Shown: in pieces, positions 11,511 to 24,155 of the stretch | How the letters are laid out: the number at the start of each line of letters is the position of its first letter | Position numbering within the stretch: position 1 is the first letter of the stretch | Assembly (NCBI GenBank): GCA_947683425.1 | Contig: CANTUQ010000004.1 | Span: 34,673,001 to 34,737,000 of the forward strand | Reading direction: 5' to 3' | DNA from: Excoecaria cochinchinensis | Lineage: Eukaryota; Streptophyta; Magnoliopsida; Malpighiales; Euphorbiaceae | DNA length: 64,000 bases | Notes under the pieces: generated by a model | The model's database searches: none | What the model was told of the DNA's origin: nothing | The model's input: only the letters and a program-made list of their open reading frames with translations | Translations under genes and position numbers: made by a program

Positions 11511-12791
11511 CATATCTCATTATTATTATTATCATTTATTATTATTGCCATGTTTACTTATACTATATTCATTACTGTTCATTACCATTGTCTATCATTG
11601 TCGTCATTAATATTATTTTATGGTGTTTTGTCTTATCATTATCATTATTATCATTATAGGTTCACTTGCCTAATATTTATTTCATTTCAACTTGATTAAC
11701 TTTTAGAACCATTACTAATATTTTTGATGTTGATTTTTGTCTGAGATTTAATTTGAGTCGCATCGTGTGAGCGCCCCGCGACTCCCCGGATGGGTCGCGA
11801 CGCGTGGACGGACACTCCGGTTTGGTGAGATCCTTTCAACTTCCCTTTATGTGTTACGTGTTTATTTGTAAATAATTGTTTTATTTGTGCACGCGTGCGA
11901 TAAAAAATCATAAAAATATTTCTATGATTAAATTGAAATTTTTTACTAATAAAATTGGGACCAATGTCCGTTGTTTTAGCCAAACCATAAAAAATATCAC
12001 ATTAAAACGAAGATTCAATTTTCTCCAAAAATGGGATCACTCATCCCGGTTTTCATTCAACTATCAAAATGACTCTTCAAACCCTCTTTAAATAAATGCG
12101 AAGGAACCAATGTTCCTAAGTTTCGACCAATTCGAAGGAACCAACGTTCCCAAAAATAATGCCCGATTTATGTATGCTTTTTTATTTTGTGAGTGTTTTA
12201 AGTTTAGGTTCATTTCTTTTTGGGTCCTTGTAATTAATTTTGGGGCAATTCTATTTAATTTTGGGGATTGTATTCCATCCTACTTATATTTTCAGTTTCC
12301 TTTTATTGGGGTTGTATTTCGCCCCGATTTCTCTTGTAATTGTGTGTTTGTGTGTTTATCGCTTTCATTTACCGCTTTCTTTATTTATTTCATTTATCGC
12401 TTTTTACCGCTTTTCTTTATATGCTTGCAATGCGCTTTTAATTTGAATGCATCGATCGCGTGAGATGAGAGATATAATTTTAAGAGGTTAAGAACCCATT
12501 TATAATTAACCAAAGCATAAATAAGAGGAAAGTTCCGGACACCATATCTCTGGTTTAGACCGTTAGAGGTGAGAAACCTTTTCCCAATTTCTTGCAAATT
12601 GGGTGGCGACTCCAAATGCCTCAAAGGTGCCTTTAGGTGTCATTAGACTAGGTTATTCTCCCCAATGTTCTATTAGGAGGGATACACCGATGATGTCTCA
12701 TGGTGCACATGATCAAAAGACGTGAACCAGTCCCTCGAATCCTATAGCGGATTCATCTTGAGGGCCCTTGCTGGGTTCGTCGCGCGTCACA
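10147..12791 (+). repeat. 3' LTR of element B
   Basis: A 2.65 kb LTR starting TGTAGACATCGGG and ending TCGCGCGTCACA, matching both ends of A's LTR by eye. A TATA-like TTTTATAAAA lies near 10341-10352. A GC-rich block of GCGCGC words follows at 10365-10510, then a pyrimidine-rich leader. A trinucleotide region (TTA)n expands the centre (11127-11690). GTGGCGACTCC near 12605 is the LTR-internal echo of the primer site also seen in A. ORFs inside are low-complexity or pyrimidine-rich and not credible. Confidence 0.85.
11127..11690 (+). repeat. (TTA)n microsatellite region inside the LTR of B
   Basis: Imperfect ATT/TTA repeats for more than 500 bases. The longest pure run is 11435-11510, about 25 units; others lie near 11155-11207 and 11340-11375, with interspersed TGTTAT, CATTAT and TTTATG variants. 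Apparent ORFs of poly-Asn, poly-Leu or poly-Tyr here are translation artefacts. Confidence 0.95.
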
Positions 12792-14100
12792 ATAAGCACG
12801 AGTCGTGCTGCATCAGCACGAGTCGTGCTGATCCTCTCTTCCTGCCGACGTCCAGCTGAGATGCACGACTTGAACGCTAAAGGAGCACGAGTCGTGCTTC
12901 TCCATCCGAGTCGGACATAGACAAAACTACAGCGAACTTTAACACGAGAACGGGAAACTCCTCTCTGTCGCGCTCGTGAAAGTGTCGTGCTCGCGACAGA
13001 GGCCATATTCCCGACTCCCCGCTAAAATGCAGGATTACCCATCTTTTTCCAAAACTCTTTCAAAACCTTTCAAAACCCAAACAATCATGTGCAAACTCTT
13101 ACCTTAACACTCAAATGCATTCCACAACATGCTCATAATCAAATCACACTCAATTAACACAAGATTCAATAATTAAACCAAAGAAATCACAGAAATAGTA
13201 GATCAAGAACACTAAAACAGGGGTTATCCATTTCAAACAATTCTCATACCAAAGTTAACATGCACTCATCCTAATTACTACATATACATTACTAGAGCAA
13301 TTACCCAACAAAATCTTGCATAAACCCATGCCAAGACACTCAAAATCCAAGAAACCAAACACAAATACACATACACACAAACTTGATCCTAGAAAAAGAG
13401 AAAGAGCAGAGACAACTCCCAAACCTCTTTTGAAGCACAACCCACACTTCTTCAAGCTTTAATCCTCAATCTTTTCCTTGCCCTTGAGCTTCCTCTTGCC
13501 AACCAAACTTGCATAAACCAAAACTCAGAGAATTACTCTTAATCCACACCCTAGATCCAAAATCAAAAGCAAACCTAGAAGGAGAAGAAGATCAAAGCAT
13601 GAATGACCAAACCCTAACCACTTACCTCTTCAATCATGCTCCCTAAGCTCTACCAAATCAACTCTAACTCACTCAAATCCAAGAGATTGAGCAAGAAACG
13701 GGAAAGAAAGGAAAAGAAAATGGAGGATGGAGAGGAAGAGAGGGTAGAAACGTGAACTTCTGCCCTACCTTCTCTCTCTCTTTCTTTTTCTTTCTTTCAC
13801 ACTAAATGCACACCTACCAAGTCCACTTGTCCACTTCCTATAGGTCCACACATCATAATATTACAAGCCCACTTAGCACAATTTTATTGGCTCTCACTCA
13901 TAGATATCTTGACTTCATACACTCAAACACCATACACATACATACACACTAGATAACCTGCTCACTTACCATCTTATTAATTTAATCTCTTCAATTAAGT
14001 CCTTAATAAATCCAATTTCATATACACTAATTACCGAAATACCCTCATTTGTCCCGACTTAGCATGCCCATTTCGATTAGGACCGTTTTGGGGTGTTACA
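12792..14100 (-). mobile_element. Element E: Tekay/Del-like LTR fragment (split by B)
   Basis: The right end GGGGTGTTACA (14090-14100) matches the plus-left-side end type of the solo LTR at 40286-42682, and the fragment has the same layout (dyad cluster, A-rich/CT-rich middle, end), so it is minus-oriented. Its other part must lie left of B, off-window. The dyad cluster 12795-13005 abuts the B junction. Directly right, the Athila D gene resumes at 14101. There is no coding sequence. Confidence 0.75.
12795..13005. repeat. CpG-rich dyad cluster in E
   Basis: AGCACGAGTCGTGCT at 12795-12809, a 17-base palindrome CAGCACGAGTCGTGCTG at 12814-12830, another GCACGAGTCGTGC at about 12886-12898, then degenerate GTCGCG..CGCGACAG-type copies (12965-13000). 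Confidence 0.85.
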
Positions 14101-14490
14101 ATCATATTCAAGAGTCATAAAAAATTTTAGATCCCAATCTTTTCTAACAGGTAAATTCATATGCACAAATTCCCCCTATTTCATAGACTTCAAATACTTT
14201 TCAAATTCTTGTGTAATGCCCAAATCATTCAACAAAGAAAAATCTACATGCCACATCCCTAAATACATTTTCTTAGCAAAATAAAGAAATTTCTCACCTT
14301 CTTTATCAGACAAAAGTGGAAAAAGGGCAATTATACTTGAATTGTGGAGAGTGTTAATCGAGGCCTTGCGAACCGATGCTCTCGTTGCCTTCTTTCCTTT
14401 ACTATCCAAAGATTTAGTCAAACCATCTTGCAAATACCAGTAAAATAACCAAAACAAATGGACAAGAAGAAACCAAAACATAAACAACAA
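14101..14490 (-). pseudogene. ATHILA ORF-1-like gene of D, N-terminal piece
   Basis: Resembles the ATHILA ORF-1 family (Pfam PF03078), the extra gene Athila elements carry after pol, sometimes called env-like; its role is unknown. The piece contains KEGEKFLYFAKKMYLGMWHVDFSL, shared with the better copy at 27.2-28.5 kb (GEKFVYFAKKSYVGIWHIDFSL). A TAG at 14176-14178 replaces the Trp codon seen in that copy; the frame then continues until E cuts it at 14100. The hydrophobic N-terminal stretch may be upstream sequence. Confidence 0.8.
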
Positions 14491-15017
14491 GAAAAACCCT
14501 AGAACAATGAACTAAAAATCAAAGAGAATGAAAAATATATAGAGAGAAAACTAAAAATAAGAGTGGGAAGGGGAAGTTAGGGCTAAAAATATATTTATAG
14601 GGGAAGGAAAATAGGGTTCCAACGGTTAGAATTTACCCTGAAATTCAAATCTCGCATTCTGTCGCGCCCTCGACAACTGTCGCGCTCGCGACAGAAATAA
14701 ATTCCGCATTGCTTCGCTCTCATGACAGAATGTCTTCTCAACCATTACCCTCCTACTATCGCGCTCGCGACAGTAGCAAAATGTTGCCTTCCTACATGCT
14801 TGCGACACTAACCAATTTCCTTCCTCTGTTGCGCTCGCGATAGAGAGGAAATACCCAACAAAAATTTTCCTTTGAAGAAAATATTTAACATTCAAACAGT
14901 ACTACTAAACTTACTTACTAATATATCATGTAGAACAAAAATAAACTATGTTAGCATACACAAACAACTTAAAAATAATGCAATAAATACAAAATAAAAA
15001 GAATGTGTAAATAACCT
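14491..15017 (-). other. Spacer between pol and ATHILA ORF-1-like gene of D
   Basis: Non-coding; contains the dyad cluster 14655-14851 including an exact CTGTCGCGCTCGCGACAG at 14677-14694. The same relative place in element C (28518-29091) carries a similar cluster. Confidence 0.75.
14655..14851. repeat. CpG-rich dyad cluster in the D spacer
   Basis: About five copies; the best is CTGTCGCGCTCGCGACAG (14677-14694). Others at about 14657, 14720, 14756-14773 and 14830-14845 show C-to-T-type decay. Confidence 0.85.
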
Positions 15018-17063
15018 TCAACCTAATTTTAGAGAGATATTTGAAACCTCTCTGCTATGAAAACTTCCATCTAAGTATATCTTACACCTTTGACCATTGG
15101 CTTTAAATAATTCTCCTTTGTCATTTTTCAGTTCCAAATAACCGTGGTCAAATACTTGTGTCACCTTAAAAGGTCCACTCCACCTAGACCTTAATTTTCT
15201 AGGAAACAATTTTAATCTAGAATTAAACAAAAGAACTTTGTCTCCTACTTTAAAGCTCTTGTACCTAATGTGAGCATCATGCCACTTCTTTGATCTTTCC
15301 TTATATAATCATGCATTTTCATAGGACATAAAATGTAATTCATCTAGCTCATTCAATTGTAAACATCTTTTGACACTAGCCTCTTTAATGTCATAATTCA
15401 ATGCCCTAATGGCCCAATAAGCTATATGCTCTAACACAACAGGCAAATGACATACTTTACCATAAACTAACCTATATGGTGACATCCCAATAAGTGTTTT
15501 AAAAGCAATGCGATATGCCCAAAGTGCATCATCTAATTTATGAGCCCAATCTTTCCTGGAGCTAGAAACTGTTTTTTCAAGTATCCATTTAAGCTCTCTA
15601 TTGGAAACTTCTACTTGACCACTAGTTTGTCCATGATAAGGAGTAGCAACCCTATGATGAACACCATATTTGTGCAATAAAGAAGCAAAAGATTGGTTCA
15701 TGAAATGCGTACCTCCATCACTTATGATAGCCCGTGGCACTCCAAATCTTGAAAAGAGCTTCTTTAAGAATTTCACAACTACCTTTGACTCATTGGTTGG
15801 TGTAGATTTAGCTTCAACTCATTTTGATACATAATCCACCCCAACCAAAATATAGTTTTGCCCAAAAGATGTAGGAAAAGGACCCATAAAGTCTATTCCC
15901 TACACATTAAATATTTCAACCTCAAAAATGTTATTCAAAGGCATCTCCTCTCTTTTCTCTATATTGCCAACCCTTTGACATCTATCACATTGGGCTACAA
16001 AACTCCTAGCATCATAAAATAAAGTAGGCCAATAAAAACCACACTCAAGCACACGAGATGCAATTTTTGTACTACCATTATGACCCGAATATAACGATGA
16101 ATTGCAATGTTGCTAGATGTTCACATACTCATCCTCACTTACACATCTTCTAATTACACCATCCCCTCCTATCTTAAATAAATAAGGCTCCTCTCAAAGG
16201 TAATTCTTTACATCACTAAAGAACTTTTTCCTTTGTTGCCATGTCAAACCATGAGGTATAATTCTTGCAGCGAGATAATTAGAAAAATATGCAAACCATG
16301 GCACACGCACTTGTTCAATTGACATTAAAGACTCATCTGGAAAGGATTCATTTATTTCATTAATATCCCCTAAAGGTCCATCATCATTTTTTAATCTTGA
16401 CAAATGGTCAGCCACTAAATTTTCAGAACCCTTTTTAACCCTAATCTCAATGTCAAATTCTTGTAACAAAAGAACCCAACGTATAAGACGTGGCTTAGCA
16501 TCTTTCTTAGCAAACAAGTACTTAAGGGCAGCATGATCCGTATAGACTATAACCTTAGATCCTAACAAGTAAGATCTAAACTTATCACATGCAAAGACTA
16601 CAACTAACATTTATTTTTCAGTTGTAATGTAATTTAATTGAGGGGCCGATAAGGTATGGCTAGCATAATAAATGACATGCAAATTCTTACCTTGGCATTG
16701 ACCTAGCAAACAACCTACCGCAAGGTCACTAGGATCACACATGATTTCAAAAGGTAAATTCCAATTAGGTGATGTGATTATAGGTGCAATTACAAGAGAT
16801 TTCTTTAATTGCTCAAAAGCAACCATACATGCATTAGAAAAATCAAAAGGCACATCTTTAACTAACCAGTTAGTTAAAGGCTCAACAATGAAAGAAAAAT
16901 CCTTAATAAACCTTCTATAGAATCCCGCATGACCCAAGAATGATTCAACACCCTTAAGTGTAGTAGGTGGAGGCAACTTATCAATTAATTCAGTTTTAGC
17001 TCTATCCACTTTAATCCCTCTACTTAAAATCTTATGGCCTAGAACTATCCCTTCTTTAAACAT
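15018..17063 (-). pseudogene. RNase H and integrase of D pol
   Basis: C-terminal half of an Athila polyprotein. RNase H is seen from LPFEIMCDPSDLAVG (about 16750) through VYTDHAALKYL (about 16540) to VADHLSRL. Integrase has a zinc region (CDRCQR, about 15985), a GIDFMGPF core start, DGGTHF, and the Glu in GQVEVSNREL (about 15615), then the LRSRWSGPF C-terminal module; there is no chromodomain. At least six in-frame stops break it, among them TGA near 16194, TAG in place of Trp just before GIDF, TGA before VEAK, TGA near 15308 and TAA near 16611. Most replace Trp codons that element C retains. Confidence 0.92.
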
Positions 17064-18727
17064 AAAGTGGCATTTTTCCCAATTAAGTATTAAGTTACTC
17101 TCCTCACATCTAACTAAGACCCTATCTAGGTTATTAAAGATAACTCAAATGAATCTCCATATACAATCATCAATGAATACTTCCATTATCTCTTCTATTA
17201 AATCCCCAAAAATTGAAGTCATGCACCTTTGAAAAGTAGCTGGAGCATTATATAACCGAAAAGACATTCTCCTATATGCAAAAGTTCAAGAGGGACAAGT
17301 AAATGTGGTCTTCTCTTGGTCACTAGGGCATATGGAAATTTAAAAGTACCCCAAAAATCCATCTAAGAAACAATAATGAGAATGGCCAGCTATCCTCTCT
17401 AACATTTGATCTATGAATGGTAAAGGAAAGTGATCTTTTCTAATGGTTGAATCCAACTTCCTATAGTCAATGCGAACCCTCCAACCCATGGTGGTTCGTG
17501 TAGGCATTAAATCTCCATTCTCATTTCTAACCACAGTCATTCCCCCTTTCTTTAGTACATAATGGATAGTACTTACCCATGCACTATCCAAAATTGGATA
17601 GATAATCCCAGCATCTAACAACTTAATGACTTCTTTTTTAACTACCTCCTTCATATTTGGGTTGAGTCTTTCTTGTCTATTAGCCTTAGGTTGACACTCA
17701 TCTTCCATGTTAATCCTATGCATTACTACATTAGGACTAATTCCCTTTAAATTAAAAATTTGCCATCCTATACTTTTGATCCTCTTTCTAACCACTTCTA
17801 ACAACAAAAACTCTTGCTTAGTAGTTAGCTTATTAGAGACAATGATAGGTAAAGTACTATTGTTACCAAGAAATGCATACCTCAAATCGCTTGGTAATTC
17901 CTTTAGTTCAACATTAGGAGGACTTACAATGGATGGTGGCAAAGGTGCCTCATTTTTATGCAAAAGTTCTGGCTTTGAGCTCTCTTGCTCCTCCTCCTCA
18001 TGAACTTCATCCTCAAGAATAGCATCCTCTTTTCCTCCATCATCCAACACTTCCAAGAGATAAGCATTAATAACATCTATTTTCATGCATACATTTTCAT
18101 CCATGGGGTATTTAAGTGCTTTGTCTATATGATACTTTACTTTATCCTCTCCTACTCTTAAAACCAAAGTTCCCTCATAGACATCAACTAAATCCCTACC
18201 TGTTCTCATGAAAGGTCTTCCCAAAATCAATGGACATTTGACATCATAAGCAAAGTCCAAAATCACAAAATCAGCAGGCAAAATAAATTTATCCACTTTA
18301 ACTAGCACATCCTCTACTATGCCATATGGTCGTTTAATTGATTGGTTAGCCAATTGCAATACCATTGAGGTAGATTTAACATCTTCCAATCCTAACTGTT
18401 TAAAGATTGACAATGGCATAAGGTTAATACTAGCTCCCAAATCACACAAGGACTTAGGAAATTCAATATCCCCTAAAGTACAAGGAATAGTAAAACTCCC
18501 ATTATCTTTAAGCTTAGTAGGCACGTTATTCGTGATTACTAAACTACATGCTTCAGTCAATTCAACAGTTGATAAGTCTTCCCAACTCTTTTTTTTTTAG
18601 AAATTAAATCCTTTAGAAACTTAGCATAGTTAGGAATTTGAGATATAGCCTCAATAAAATTTAAATTGATATGTAAATGCTTTAATTTATCAAGAAAAGT
18701 TTGAAATTGCTTATTATGGTGTGCTAC
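17064..18727 (-). pseudogene. Protease and reverse transcriptase of D pol
   Basis: Aspartic protease with active-site DLGAS (about 18440) and ILGRPFM (about 18215), an acidic linker rich in E, then RT with RIDYRKLD (about 17465) and YCFLDGF (about 17360). After the TAA near 17340 the RT continues in pieces; the catalytic block reads VFIDD (about 17170-17185) but a short deletion follows it and shifts the frame. A run of T at 18589-18598 (plus strand) lies just upstream of the protease frame and probably adds a frameshift relative to gag. Confidence 0.88.
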
Positions 18728-19916
18728 TTAAGACGTTGCGGAAACGGTGGACAAGGTTGGAATATTTACCTTGGATATCCCTTCTATCGCACCCACGACA
18801 AGTGTCGCGCTCGCGATATAAGACTCCTTCTCCACTGACACGCTCGCGGGTGGGATTGCCCTTGCGATATTTGCCAATTTCCCCTCTGTCGTGCTCGTGA
18901 CAGAAGGCTCATCTTCCTTCTTCATCTCCTTTTCCTTCAAAATTTCATTTTTGTTAGAAGAAACAAATTCATGGTTGTAAGATTTACCTGATCTCACTGT
19001 GATTGCCTTCAAGTGCTCCCTAGGATTATCTTCCATATTAGTTAGAATGCATCCTTGAAATCTTGATGGTAATGTATTTGCAATTTTCCCCAATTGAACC
19101 TCAAGTTTGTGAATGGATGAAGCTTGATTCCTAGCTATTTGATCAAACTTAGATTCCTGCCTCTTATGATTGTCCTCTTGTGAGATAAACTTTAAATTTA
19201 TTCCCTCCAAGAATCTATCCATTTTAACCTCCAAAGCTCTAAATCTATCTTATGGTGGTTGAAATCCTACACCTCCTCTATTCTGATTATTGATGTTATT
19301 TCCCCATGAAAAATTTGGATGGTTCCTCCATCCAGGGTTATAAGTATTAGAATAGGGATTTCCACGCCCTTGTCCTTGAATAAAACTAACTTGCTCCTCC
19401 GTACTTGCCATTCCCAAATTACAACTTTCACTTGCATGACCTTGTTGTCCACAAATTGTACATGCATTTGATGAAGTTTCTCCCATGTTCAAGTTATCTA
19501 TTTTGTGTGTCAAAGCTGCTACTTATGATTGCAAGGCAACAACCGAGTCAATAGAATGTAAACCTTTAAAAGGGAAAGAATTTGGTACCTTAGCCCTTTC
19601 GGTTGGCCACATACAATTATTTATTGAAATCTTCTCAAGCAACTCAAATGCAACATTTGTTGTCTTTCTCATAAGAGAACCTCCCGCAGCTACATCAATA
19701 GTTCCTCTTGTGGTAGGATTGACTCCATTATAAAATGTTTGCATGAGCAATTCCCTTGGAAGATTGTGATGGGGGCAACTTATTTGCAATTCCTTAAATC
19801 TTTGCCATGCCTCATATAAAGATTCATTTTTATTTTGCACAAAGGTAGTGATATTCTCAATAATCTTGGCAGTTTTGGTTAGAGGAAAATACTTGGATAA
19901 AAATGCTTAGCAAGTG
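18728..19916 (-). pseudogene. Gag of D, C-terminal portion
   Basis: Athila capsid and nucleocapsid. The segment around 19840-19600 (FKELQISCPHHNLPRELLMQTFYNG) is the conserved gag core; a CCHC knuckle CTICGQQGHASESC lies at about 19425-19470. Stops at 19523-19525 and 19250-19252 are both TAA where C has CAA. Downstream of the knuckle the protein has a basic helical segment, then a region translated from CpG-rich dyads (18783-18905). The first half of the gene lies at 43831-44245. Confidence 0.9.
18783..18905. repeat. CpG-rich dyads inside D gag coding sequence
   Basis: Copies of the TGTCGCGCTCGCGA-type dyad at about 18801-18817, 18838-18850 and 18893-18905 lie within the gag/protease frame and are translated. 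Element C has dyads at the same place (33100-33205). Confidence 0.8.
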
Positions 19917-21542
19917 AATTCTGTTAGCTTATTTCTAAGTGCTAATTCCGTAAGTATACGGTGTACCGGTTATAATACAAAAGATGTCGATCCCATGAGG
20001 AATGTGATAAATATTACACACTATTACTACTCAATTTTAATCTTGTTTACAATGATCAATATTTTATACATGAAAGTGAAAAAATTATATCTAATATTAT
20101 CTAACCTAATTATTGATTATCGGAGAAGACAAATGATTAATGATGATAAAGTAATAATAAATAGAACTTGAATTGATTATTCTTGATTATTAGTGTATTC
20201 TTGTCATGCAAGCCAAGTTGAATAAGATTCCAATTTACTCTCTCGACATAAACTAGAGTGCCTAAAACATGCATTTATAATTCTAACTCATAATTTTCAT
20301 TAATGAATTAGAGGGTTATACATGCAAATTTCAGGAATAAGAAAGAACCTTTAGCAACCATCTAACATTATGATCTCTCAAATAATGCTTCAATTGTAAC
20401 AACCCAAAATAGGCCTAGTCGGAATCTGCGTGGTAAGTCGGAATATTTAGAGCATATCAGTAATTTTAGCAAAAGAAAATTTGGATAATAAGGATTTATT
20501 TGCAAATAATTTATTTGTTAAGTTAAGTAGAGGAAATTATATGGTGTTTATGTTATGTATGGATATAGGGTACTTTTAGTTTTGGCATAATCTAGTAGTA
20601 TTGGTGCATGGTAACTTGGATGTAAAAGTGTTTTATTGGAGATTATAAGGTGTGAGTTAAGTTTGGTACCTTGGTTGGTTAGTCAAAGATGAGATCAAAG
20701 AGCCATGGGTAGAGTGACATGTGTAATGGTTGGTGGGAGCATTGAATGAGGATTTGAAAGGAGTAGAGAGAGGGAAGGAAAAATTGTAGCTTCCCGTAGA
20801 AGCCATTTGGGTTTTGCCCTCTACTTTCTCACGCCCTCTCTCTCTCACTCTCTCATCTCCATTTTCTACTCTCTCAAGTCTTGTATGTGGGTATTCTTCC
20901 ATCTTTGAGCTAGGGTTTTGGATTTGGAGGTTCTAAAAGGTAAGTGGCTGTATTATTTTGGTTTGGGATCTTCTTCTCCATCATCTTCTTCTTCATTTGG
21001 ATTTGTAATGGTGATATGGTTTGTTTTGCATGGGTTAATTGGGTTTTATTTTGATTTGATTGATGCAAGAAGCTGAAGAAAAGAGAAAGGATAAAGGAAA
21101 AGGAAAGTTAGTGGATTAAAGTCAGTGGAAGTTGAGCTCTATTTTAGGTTTGGGAGTTTATTTGAAGTATATTGTCCATCTTATCTGGATCCTATTCTTG
21201 AGTAAATGTTAATGTTATTTGTGTGTTGGTAGTATAAGTAAATGCATGAGTAAAATGACTTTGTGTATATGATTTATGGTGGTAGAGTTTTGATGTTTTG
21301 CATGTGAAATTTTGAGATTAAGTATATGAACATGAGTTGGAATTTACGGGTTTGAATCTCTATAAATGCTATTTTGATGTAAATTGATATTGGTTGATTG
21401 TGTTATTATGGTTGTAAATGTGCTTTGGAGGCCAAAAAGGTATGCTTTTATATGTTTTAGCATGAAAATGGGTTTGGGTATAGTTGGGTATTGATTTTAC
21501 TCAATTTCTGTTTTTGCATTTTTGGAGATCGAGGAAAATCGA

Positions 21543-21880
21543 TTCTGTCGCGAGCACGACAGAACCGGCTCTTCTCCTTCTCGCTGCGATTTCTGCTCGG
21601 CAGACGTGAAGACGGTTGTGAGAGGAAGGTCACGAGTCGTCAGTGAGGATCACAACTCGTGACCCTCTTCTCTTGGAAGTCACGAGTCGTGAGGGAGAAT
21701 CACAACTCGTGACCTCCTTTCCTGCAGAGCGTGGGCGTCACGGGTCGTGAGGAAGGATCATGACTTGTGATCGTCCCTTCTTCTTGTGAGGTGGGAGGCG
21801 CTAGCGTCACGAGGCGCAATAGCTTGTGCAACTCGTGACCGGCCTCTCTTCCCCCTCACTGTCGTGAGCGCAACAGTGAG
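21543..21880. repeat. CpG-rich dyad cluster
   Basis: CTGTCGCGAGCACGACAG at about 21546-21563, then a series of TCACGAGTCGTGA-type and ACTCGTGAC copies (21629-21790), several altered to ACAACTCGTG. The sense-strand core is AG, as in other plus-oriented LTRs. Confidence 0.85.
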
Positions 21881-23875
21881 GCCTCTCCTGCCCTATTTTG
21901 AAAAAGCGTTTTAAGCTATTTTTACATGGGTTTTTACTACACGACACATGATTTGTCTTATTTGCCCTATTAATTGATAAATTATATGATCTTAATTAAA
22001 TTTGTACATGATTTATATGTCTTTATCTTGATTAAATGCACATGTATACATGGAGTTGTATAATTATGCTTGGTTTATTCTCTATTATATGATGATTATT
22101 TTAGAACATGATTGAGTTATTTTATGAGCCTGGTAGTCATAATAGTGGATAGATAAGCGCTTATCCAGGGTTAGAGTGTGAGTGCAGCTGCTATATGTTA
22201 TTTCTTACATACGGGCCCCGTTTGGGTCATATAAGATGTTTGAGGCCTCGGTCTCCGGTATACCTTCGGGTATACTTGATTATAAAATGTTTTGAGACTC
22301 ATGTCTCCATATGCTTGAGATACTGTGTCCTATCAGTATCATTAGTACCCGTATCCACTAGTTAGTGAGTAATCAGGCTATGAATTGAGTTTAGTACATG
22401 CAATGGTTATATGAAGCTAATAGTTATAAGAAATGAATATATGTTACATTTATCTGTATATGCGTTGTGACGTGATGAGATGTAATACTTGTATTCGAAT
22501 TTGAATGGTTTATTCTCCCAATATACTTGAGTATGATGAACAATTGTTATATGCATGAGTAGTATATATTTTTTTTATACTTTTGTTATTATTAAGTTTA
22601 TATATATGTTATTGCGATTATATGTACATGCATGTGTTGTTCCTCCCCACTACGCGTTATCGCTTAGCACGGGTGTCACACCTATGAGCCCATCTGTGTG
22701 TGCATGTATTGAGTGTGTGTTGACATGTCATAAGGGTATTTTAGGTAAAATATGTGTTTTAAGGGTGTTGTTAGCAAGTGGATGCATGTATAGCATTAGA
22801 GTGTGAATTAGTTGGGATATGTTTGTGTGTGCATGAGCATACCATTGTAGGGTGTGCATTAGTTGGGAGTGCATTGGGTGTGTGTAGTGCATGCTTGTTG
22901 GGTGTGAGTGTTTAATTTCCACCAATAGGAAAATAACACATGGCTAGGGCAAATAAAAGAAAAAGAAAAAGAAAGAAAAGGGAAAAAAATACAGATTTTG
23001 TTCTTCTTCACGTTTTTCCCCTTCCCTCATCTTCTTCTTCTTCCTTTTCTTTTCTCCAAGAACCCTAGTGTGGATTCAAGTCTTGTTGGTGGAAGATTAA
23101 TCATTTCCTTTACATTCTTTTGGAAAGTTATTGCATTCTTCATCTTGTTTTTCCATTTGTTCATCTTCTTCTTCTTCTTTTCTGGGTTTAGATTTAACTT
23201 AGGGTTTGTATTTTGGGTGTTCTTTGATGTGTTATACTTAGCTAAGTCACCTCGCAATCCCAAGGGCAAGGAAATAGCTGGGAGTAGTGGAACTAAGTGA
23301 TTCGAAGCAAGGAATTTCAGGTTTGGGAATTTTGTATCTACTGTGTGTTTGTTGTGTTTGATTCTCCGTTGATAACCTACTGTATTGGCAATGCATGTTG
23401 AAATATGAATGAGTGAGCTTTGATTCTGGTTTAATGCATGAAGATCGAAACCTGGGAAATGGAATTGAAGTAGACTTGAGCTTACTGTTATTTTTCTGGA
23501 TTTTAACGTTTTGATTGTTGATTTTGCTATTTTCTAGTTTGGATGGGTATTTGTTGAAGGAAGTGTTTTTATGTTGTTTATATTGGTTCTGCATGCTTGA
23601 GGAAGCTTGATTTCCAGGTAAGATTGAATTAGATTTAAGTTAGGATGATTTTTGGAATTTTTGGGTTCTGTATGAATTTTTACGATATTAGGGTTTGAGA
23701 ATCGTGATGTCTGGATGTCCCCCTCTTCCTTTTTCTTCTTGTATTTTTGCTCTCTCATTGCTGTCTTTACGCCTGTCCGAGTCATACGTGCTTGTCCTAG
23801 TAGTGTTCTCCCTTGCTTTCCCTTCTCTTTTCTCTCTTATTCTACTTGCTGTGTTTTGCTGTCTGCGCGCTGTCC

Positions 23876-24030
23876 GAGTCGTGCATGCTCATCCGAGTCG
23901 TGTCCTGGGTGAGTGTCTTTTCTTTTCTTTTAGGTAAGAGCATGAGTCGTGCTCCTCAGCACGACTCGTGTCCCTTTGAAATCCCAGGAGCACGAGTCAT
24001 GCTCCTGAGCATGACTCGTGCCCCTCTCAG
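23876..24030. repeat. Hairpin-forming dyad cluster
   Basis: Two strong inverted repeats: 23941-23953 with 23958-23970 (13 bases, one G-U, 4-base loop) and 23990-24004 with 24007-24021 (15 perfect pairs, 2-base loop). The second is the same motif as the first with a matched change in both arms (GTCGTG/CACGAC to GTCATG/CATGAC). Confidence 0.85.
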
Positions 24031-24155
24031 CCCCTGTCCCCTCTGTTTTTATCAAACGTTTTTGGACCTTTTTCAATTCATTTTCTTCTGTTTCGAGCTC
24101 TTTAATCTTTGCTTATGTATTTTAATTTACAAATGATATAAATGATGATTTAACT

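Larger units (their letters stand above)
6796..12791 (+). mobile_element. Element B: Tat/Ogre-like LTR retrotransposon (3' part; interrupted by A)
   Basis: Plus-strand element: integrase end of pol (6796-8136), long 3' untranslated region with a 100-bp tandem array, PPT (10125-10146) and 3' LTR (10147-12791). The left part of B (5' LTR, gag, protease, RT, RNase H) must lie beyond the left edge, displaced by A, which abuts it at 6795/6796 inside the reading frame. B's right end (GCGCGTCACA at 12791) is followed directly by a different LTR type (E), so B is itself nested in E. The 5 bases after B are ATAAG; the partner duplication is off-window. Confidence 0.85.
14101..19921 (-). mobile_element. 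Element D: Athila-like retrotransposon, 3' portion
   Basis: Minus-strand Athila: gag C-terminus (19916-18728), protease and RT (18560-17064), RNase H and integrase (17063-15018), untranslated spacer, and the start of the ATHILA ORF-1-like gene (14490-14101), cut by E. Gag is cut at 19921 by element C; the other half resumes at 43826. The duplicated AATTC at 19917-19921 and 43826-43830 shows that C inserted into D. Confidence 0.9.

Noticed and set aside
11127..11700. Poly-Asn, poly-Leu and poly-Tyr ORFs
   Set aside because: Translations of the (TTA)n microsatellite on both strands.
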